Below, piece by piece: positions 7,274-8,986 of a DNA stretch of 8,986 bases (positions within the stretch are counted from its first letter, which is position 1; the number at the start of each line of letters is the position of its first letter). The stretch lies in contig CANGFL010000037.1 in assembly GCA_947453015.1 (NCBI GenBank), positions 1-8,986 of the forward strand, written 5' to 3'. A program made the position numbers and the translations under genes. The DNA is from Oxalobacteraceae bacterium (GTDB taxonomy: Bacteria; Pseudomonadota; Gammaproteobacteria; Burkholderiales; Burkholderiaceae_D). Under the pieces are notes generated by a model that had not been told where the DNA came from, made no database searches, and saw only the letters and a program-made list of their open reading frames with translations.

Positions 7274-7348
7274 AGTTCATGCCTATGTTGGGTTGGTAAA
7301 ATGGTTTTGTCTGTTGTTCCTTGCTGATCTTTGATAATCGTCAATACG

Positions 7349-7360
7349 GCATTTATGCCA
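7349..7360. repeat. Short palindrome GGCATTTATGCC downstream of ppsR
   Basis: GGCAT and ATGCC flank a TT centre, about 25 bases beyond the ppsR stop. A second symmetry, CGCCT (7378-7382) with AGGCG (7390-7394), spans the stop codon itself. Neither is followed by a T-run on the reverse strand, so an intrinsic terminator is not supported. They could be 3'-end mRNA structures or chance. The rest of the 7274-7384 gap shows nothing recognisable. Confidence 0.3.
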
Positions 7361-7384
7361 GGTATTTCATGTGCAGTCGCCTCA

Positions 7385-8233
7385 TTAATAGGCGCGTCGT
7401 TCCAGTGACAATTCTTGCAGCATCATGGTCGCAATTTCTTCGATGGATTTGACGGTGGTGGATACCCAGCGAATCCCTTCGCGATGCATCATTCGCTCTG
7501 CCTCGTTGACTTCATAGCGACAGTTTTCCAACGAAGCGTATTTGCTTCCTGGGCGACGCTCATTGCGTACTTCCGATAGCCGGTCGGCCGCGATCGATAA
7601 GCCAAAAATTTTGCTGCGAAACGGTGCTAAACCACTCGGAAGTTGGCCGCGCTCGAAATCTTCGGGTATCAATGGATAGTTAGCGGCCTTGATTCCATAC
7701 TGCATTGCTAGATACAGGCTGGTCGGTGTTTTGCCTGAGCGCGACACACCCACCAAAATCACATCTGCCATTGGTAGATTTTTGTGCGATTGACCATCGT
7801 CATGCGCGAGCGAAAAATTAATCGCCTCGATGCGGCTTTTATAGCCTTCGGCATCCGCCATGTTGTGGCTGCGGCCAATGCTGTGAGTTGAACGTACCCC
7901 AAGTTCTTGTTCGAGGGGATCCACAAAGGTTTGAATCAAATCCATGTGCAAGCCATTCGATTTACGAACGATGGCTGAGAGCTCAGTCTTGACTAGCGTG
8001 GAAAAAACAATCGGGCGCTTTCCCTCCAATTCGGCAGTGTCATTAATCCGGCGAACCGCCTCGTGCGCCTTGTCTATGGTGTCCACAAACGGTAGGCGAA
8101 TCTCTCTAAAAATCAGATCAAATTGGGCCAGAACAGAATGGCCGAAAGTTTCCGCAGTGATTCCGGTGCCATCCGAGACGAAAAAAACAGTGCGGTAATG
8201 ACTAGTTTTACTGCCAGCGGGCTGATTTTGCAT
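7385..8233 (-). CDS. ppsR: PpsR, PEP synthase regulatory kinase/phosphorylase
   Basis: This is a DUF299 (kinase-PPPase) family protein. It switches PEP synthase off by ADP-dependent threonine phosphorylation next to the catalytic His, and back on by phosphate-dependent dephosphorylation giving pyrophosphate. The 282-residue length matches the E. coli protein (277). The N-terminal FFVSDGTGITAETFGHSVLAQF is highly conserved (see residues 17-38). The P-loop GVSRSGKTPTSLYLA spans 162-176 with Lys168. The C-terminal CRYEVNEAERMMHREGI (238-254) and WVSTTVKSIEEIA are also diagnostic. The ATG at 8233 is not preceded by a clear ribosome-binding site, and no better in-frame start exists in the AT-rich upstream region. 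It is divergent from ppsA, its expected target, across 176 bases. Confidence 0.96.
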   Translation of the reverse strand: MQNQPAGSKTSHYRTVFFVSDGTGITAETFGHSVLAQFDLIFREIRLPFVDTIDKAHEAVRRINDTAELEGKRPIVFSTLVKTELSAIVRKSNGLHMDLIQTFVDPLEQELGVRSTHSIGRSHNMADAEGYKSRIEAINFSLAHDDGQSHKNLPMADVILVGVSRSGKTPTSLYLAMQYGIKAANYPLIPEDFERGQLPSGLAPFRSKIFGLSIAADRLSEVRNERRPGSKYASLENCRYEVNEAERMMHREGIRWVSTTVKSIEEIATMMLQELSLERRAY

Positions 8234-8276
8234 GTGAAATGTATAAATAATTAACGCAAAAAGTGGTGAGGATCGC

Positions 8277-8305
8277 TTAAAAAAGTCAGCCCGGACCTGT
8301 AAAAT
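8277..8305 (+). promoter_or_regulatory. Candidate sigma70 promoter for ppsA
   Basis: TTAAAA (8277-8282, 4 of 6 to the -35 consensus) and TAAAAT (8300-8305, 5 of 6 to the -10 consensus) are separated by 17 bases. Transcription would start near 8312, leaving a leader of about 100 bases before ppsA. It lies in the ppsR-ppsA divergent gap (8234-8409). The reverse-facing side (8240-8260) is AT-rich, but I cannot point to a good promoter there for ppsR. Confidence 0.42.
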
Positions 8306-8375
8306 GGAGCCTATCTTTTTATTTCGACTGCTTGCACCAAGAATAACAAAACCATCACCGGTTGCGAGGCACTCT

Positions 8376-8450
8376 ATGCAAATTTCTCATCATCAAAAAG
8401 GTCGTTGTTATGTCCAACTTGGCAACCACGGGGGTTCATCAAGCCCCTGA
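8376..8450 (+). CDS. Possible 24-codon leader ORF overlapping ppsA
   Basis: An ATG at 8376 has GAGG at 8366-8369 (6-base spacing). It opens a 24-codon frame, beginning [11 protein letters not shown], that runs through the ppsA start in a different frame. It ends at TGA (8448-8450) followed directly by in-frame TAA. Translation would put terminating ribosomes about 40 bases inside ppsA, so it could affect ppsA initiation. No homology is recognised, and a chance ORF of this length is quite possible. Confidence 0.25.
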   Translation: MQISHHQKGRCYVQLGNHGGSSSP

Positions 8451-8986
8451 TAAGGGGGCGGCTTACGTCGTTTCTTTCGAAAACCTGCGCATGACGGATG
8501 TCGAATCCGTCGGCGGCAAGAACGCTTCACTTGGCGAAATGATCAGTCAGCTCGCTCATGCGGGCGTGCGAGTGCCGGGCGGGTTTGCAACCACGGCTCA
8601 GGCTTTCCGCGATTTCCTGTCTTACAGCAACGGTGGGCCGTCGCTCGCTGATCGCATAGCAGAGCGCTTAGCGGGTCTCAACATTGATGACGTTCGTGCG
8701 CTGGCCGCTGCCGGTGCGCAAATCCGTCAATGGATACTGGATACGCCTTTCCAGCCACGCTTAGAAAAAGAAATTACTGAGTATTATCATAAGCTTGTAG
8801 ATGATTCTTCAAGTGAAATGTCATTTGCGGTTCGCTCTTCTGCCACGGCTGAAGACTTGCCCGATGCCTCGTTCGCCGGTCAGCAAGAAACCTTCCTGAA
8901 CGTCGTGGGCATAGACAATGTGCTGGAAGCAATCAAGCACGTTTTTTCATCGCTCTACAACGACCGCGCTATTTCCTATCGGGTAC
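8410..8986 (+). CDS. ppsA: PpsA, phosphoenolpyruvate synthase (3'-truncated)
   Basis: PEP synthase (pyruvate, water dikinase) converts pyruvate, ATP and water to PEP, AMP and phosphate, enabling gluconeogenesis from three-carbon compounds. Only the first 192 codons are inside the window; the full protein is usually near 790-800 residues. The visible part is the N-terminal ATP-grasp (PPDK_N) domain: [12 protein letters not shown] (34-45), [12 protein letters not shown] (55-66) and [20 protein letters not shown] (139-158), the last carrying the ATP-binding Arg. The swivelling phosphohistidine domain, with the threonine modified by PpsR, is beyond the edge. The start at ATG 8410 has AAGG at 8398-8401 with 8-base spacing. 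The first ~20 residues are variable, and conservation begins at [14 protein letters not shown]. ppsR lies divergently upstream. Confidence 0.96.
   Translation, partial: MSNLATTGVHQAPDKGAAYVVSFENLRMTDVESVGGKNASLGEMISQLAHAGVRVPGGFATTAQAFRDFLSYSNGGPSLADRIAERLAGLNIDDVRALAAAGAQIRQWILDTPFQPRLEKEITEYYHKLVDDSSSEMSFAVRSSATAEDLPDASFAGQQETFLNVVGIDNVLEAIKHVFSSLYNDRAISYRV
8430..8464 (+). promoter_or_regulatory. Possible alternative hairpins at the ppsA 5' end
   Basis: The early coding region holds G-run (8430-8434), C-run CCCC (8444-8447) and G-run (8454-8458). The C-run can pair with either neighbour. The 5' form is GGGG-CCCC plus TT/AA after a mismatch, with a CATC loop. The 3' form is CCCC-GGGG with a TGATAA loop, and AAGC (8441-8444) offers an alternative outer pairing with GCTT (8461-8464). 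The two forms exclude each other. The leader ORF stops in the loop of the 3' form. Chance is a serious alternative because the region codes for protein. Confidence 0.25.

Noticed and set aside
7147..7344. Reverse-strand 65-codon ORF upstream of and overlapping the small membrane protein gene
   Set aside because: It starts at TTG with no ribosome-binding site, overlaps the better-supported gene in another frame and has a low-complexity, His/Thr-rich composition.
7316..7344. Reverse-strand promoter built on TTGACG at 7339-7344
   Set aside because: The -35 match is good, but the -10 position at 17-base spacing reads AGGAAC, with no acceptable alternative nearby.
7944..8198. Forward-strand 84-codon ORF opposite ppsR
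   Set aside because: It is antisense to conserved ppsR coding sequence, with no recognisable motifs.

Overview
The window is a contiguous piece of chromosome from a Gram-negative bacterium, most likely a betaproteobacterium of the order Burkholderiales. Three things point there: the gene order bamA-skp-lpxD-fabZ-lpxA-lpxB-rnhB-RNA methyltransferase, the divergent ppsR/ppsA pair, and the character of the proteins (for example a BamA ending in Phe and a Skp of betaproteobacterial type). Base composition looks close to half G+C. I do not assign a genus. Coding density is very high, and I see no mobile element, prophage, CRISPR array, tRNA or rRNA.

Positions 1-6825 hold one forward-strand gene run that builds the outer membrane. 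It starts inside bamA (5' end cut off by the window), which folds and inserts beta-barrel proteins. Next come skp (periplasmic chaperone), lpxD, fabZ, lpxA and lpxB (early lipid A synthesis plus the shared beta-hydroxyacyl-ACP dehydratase), then rnhB (RNase HII) and a TrmH/SpoU-family RNA 2'-O-methyltransferase. From skp onward the genes are 31 bases apart or less, or overlap (lpxA/lpxB by 17 bases, rnhB/methyltransferase by 4), so co-transcription and translational coupling are likely. LpxA and LpxD supply the acyl chains of lipid A from hydroxyacyl-ACP, and FabZ draws on the same pool for phospholipid synthesis, so the cluster balances the two leaflets of the outer membrane.

Positions 6826-8233 are read on the reverse strand: a small unrecognised membrane-anchored protein (6879-7223) and ppsR (7385-8233), the bifunctional kinase/phosphorylase that controls PEP synthase. 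The small gene is convergent with the methyltransferase gene; the 53 bases between them carry a short degenerate triplicated repeat and no obvious terminator.

Positions 8234-8986 hold the divergent control region and the first 192 codons of ppsA (PEP synthase), cut by the window end. The ppsA leader has a plausible sigma70 promoter, a short overlapping upstream ORF with its own ribosome-binding site, and G/C tracts that could form two mutually exclusive hairpins.

No gap exceeds 300 bases; the longest is 8234-8409. This is mostly an ordinary housekeeping region and I see no convincing new multi-gene system. The observations most worth a second look are the predicted C10 acyl-chain ruler (Met169) in LpxA, the possible leader ORF and hairpin switch at ppsA, and the uncharacterised small membrane protein beside ppsR.
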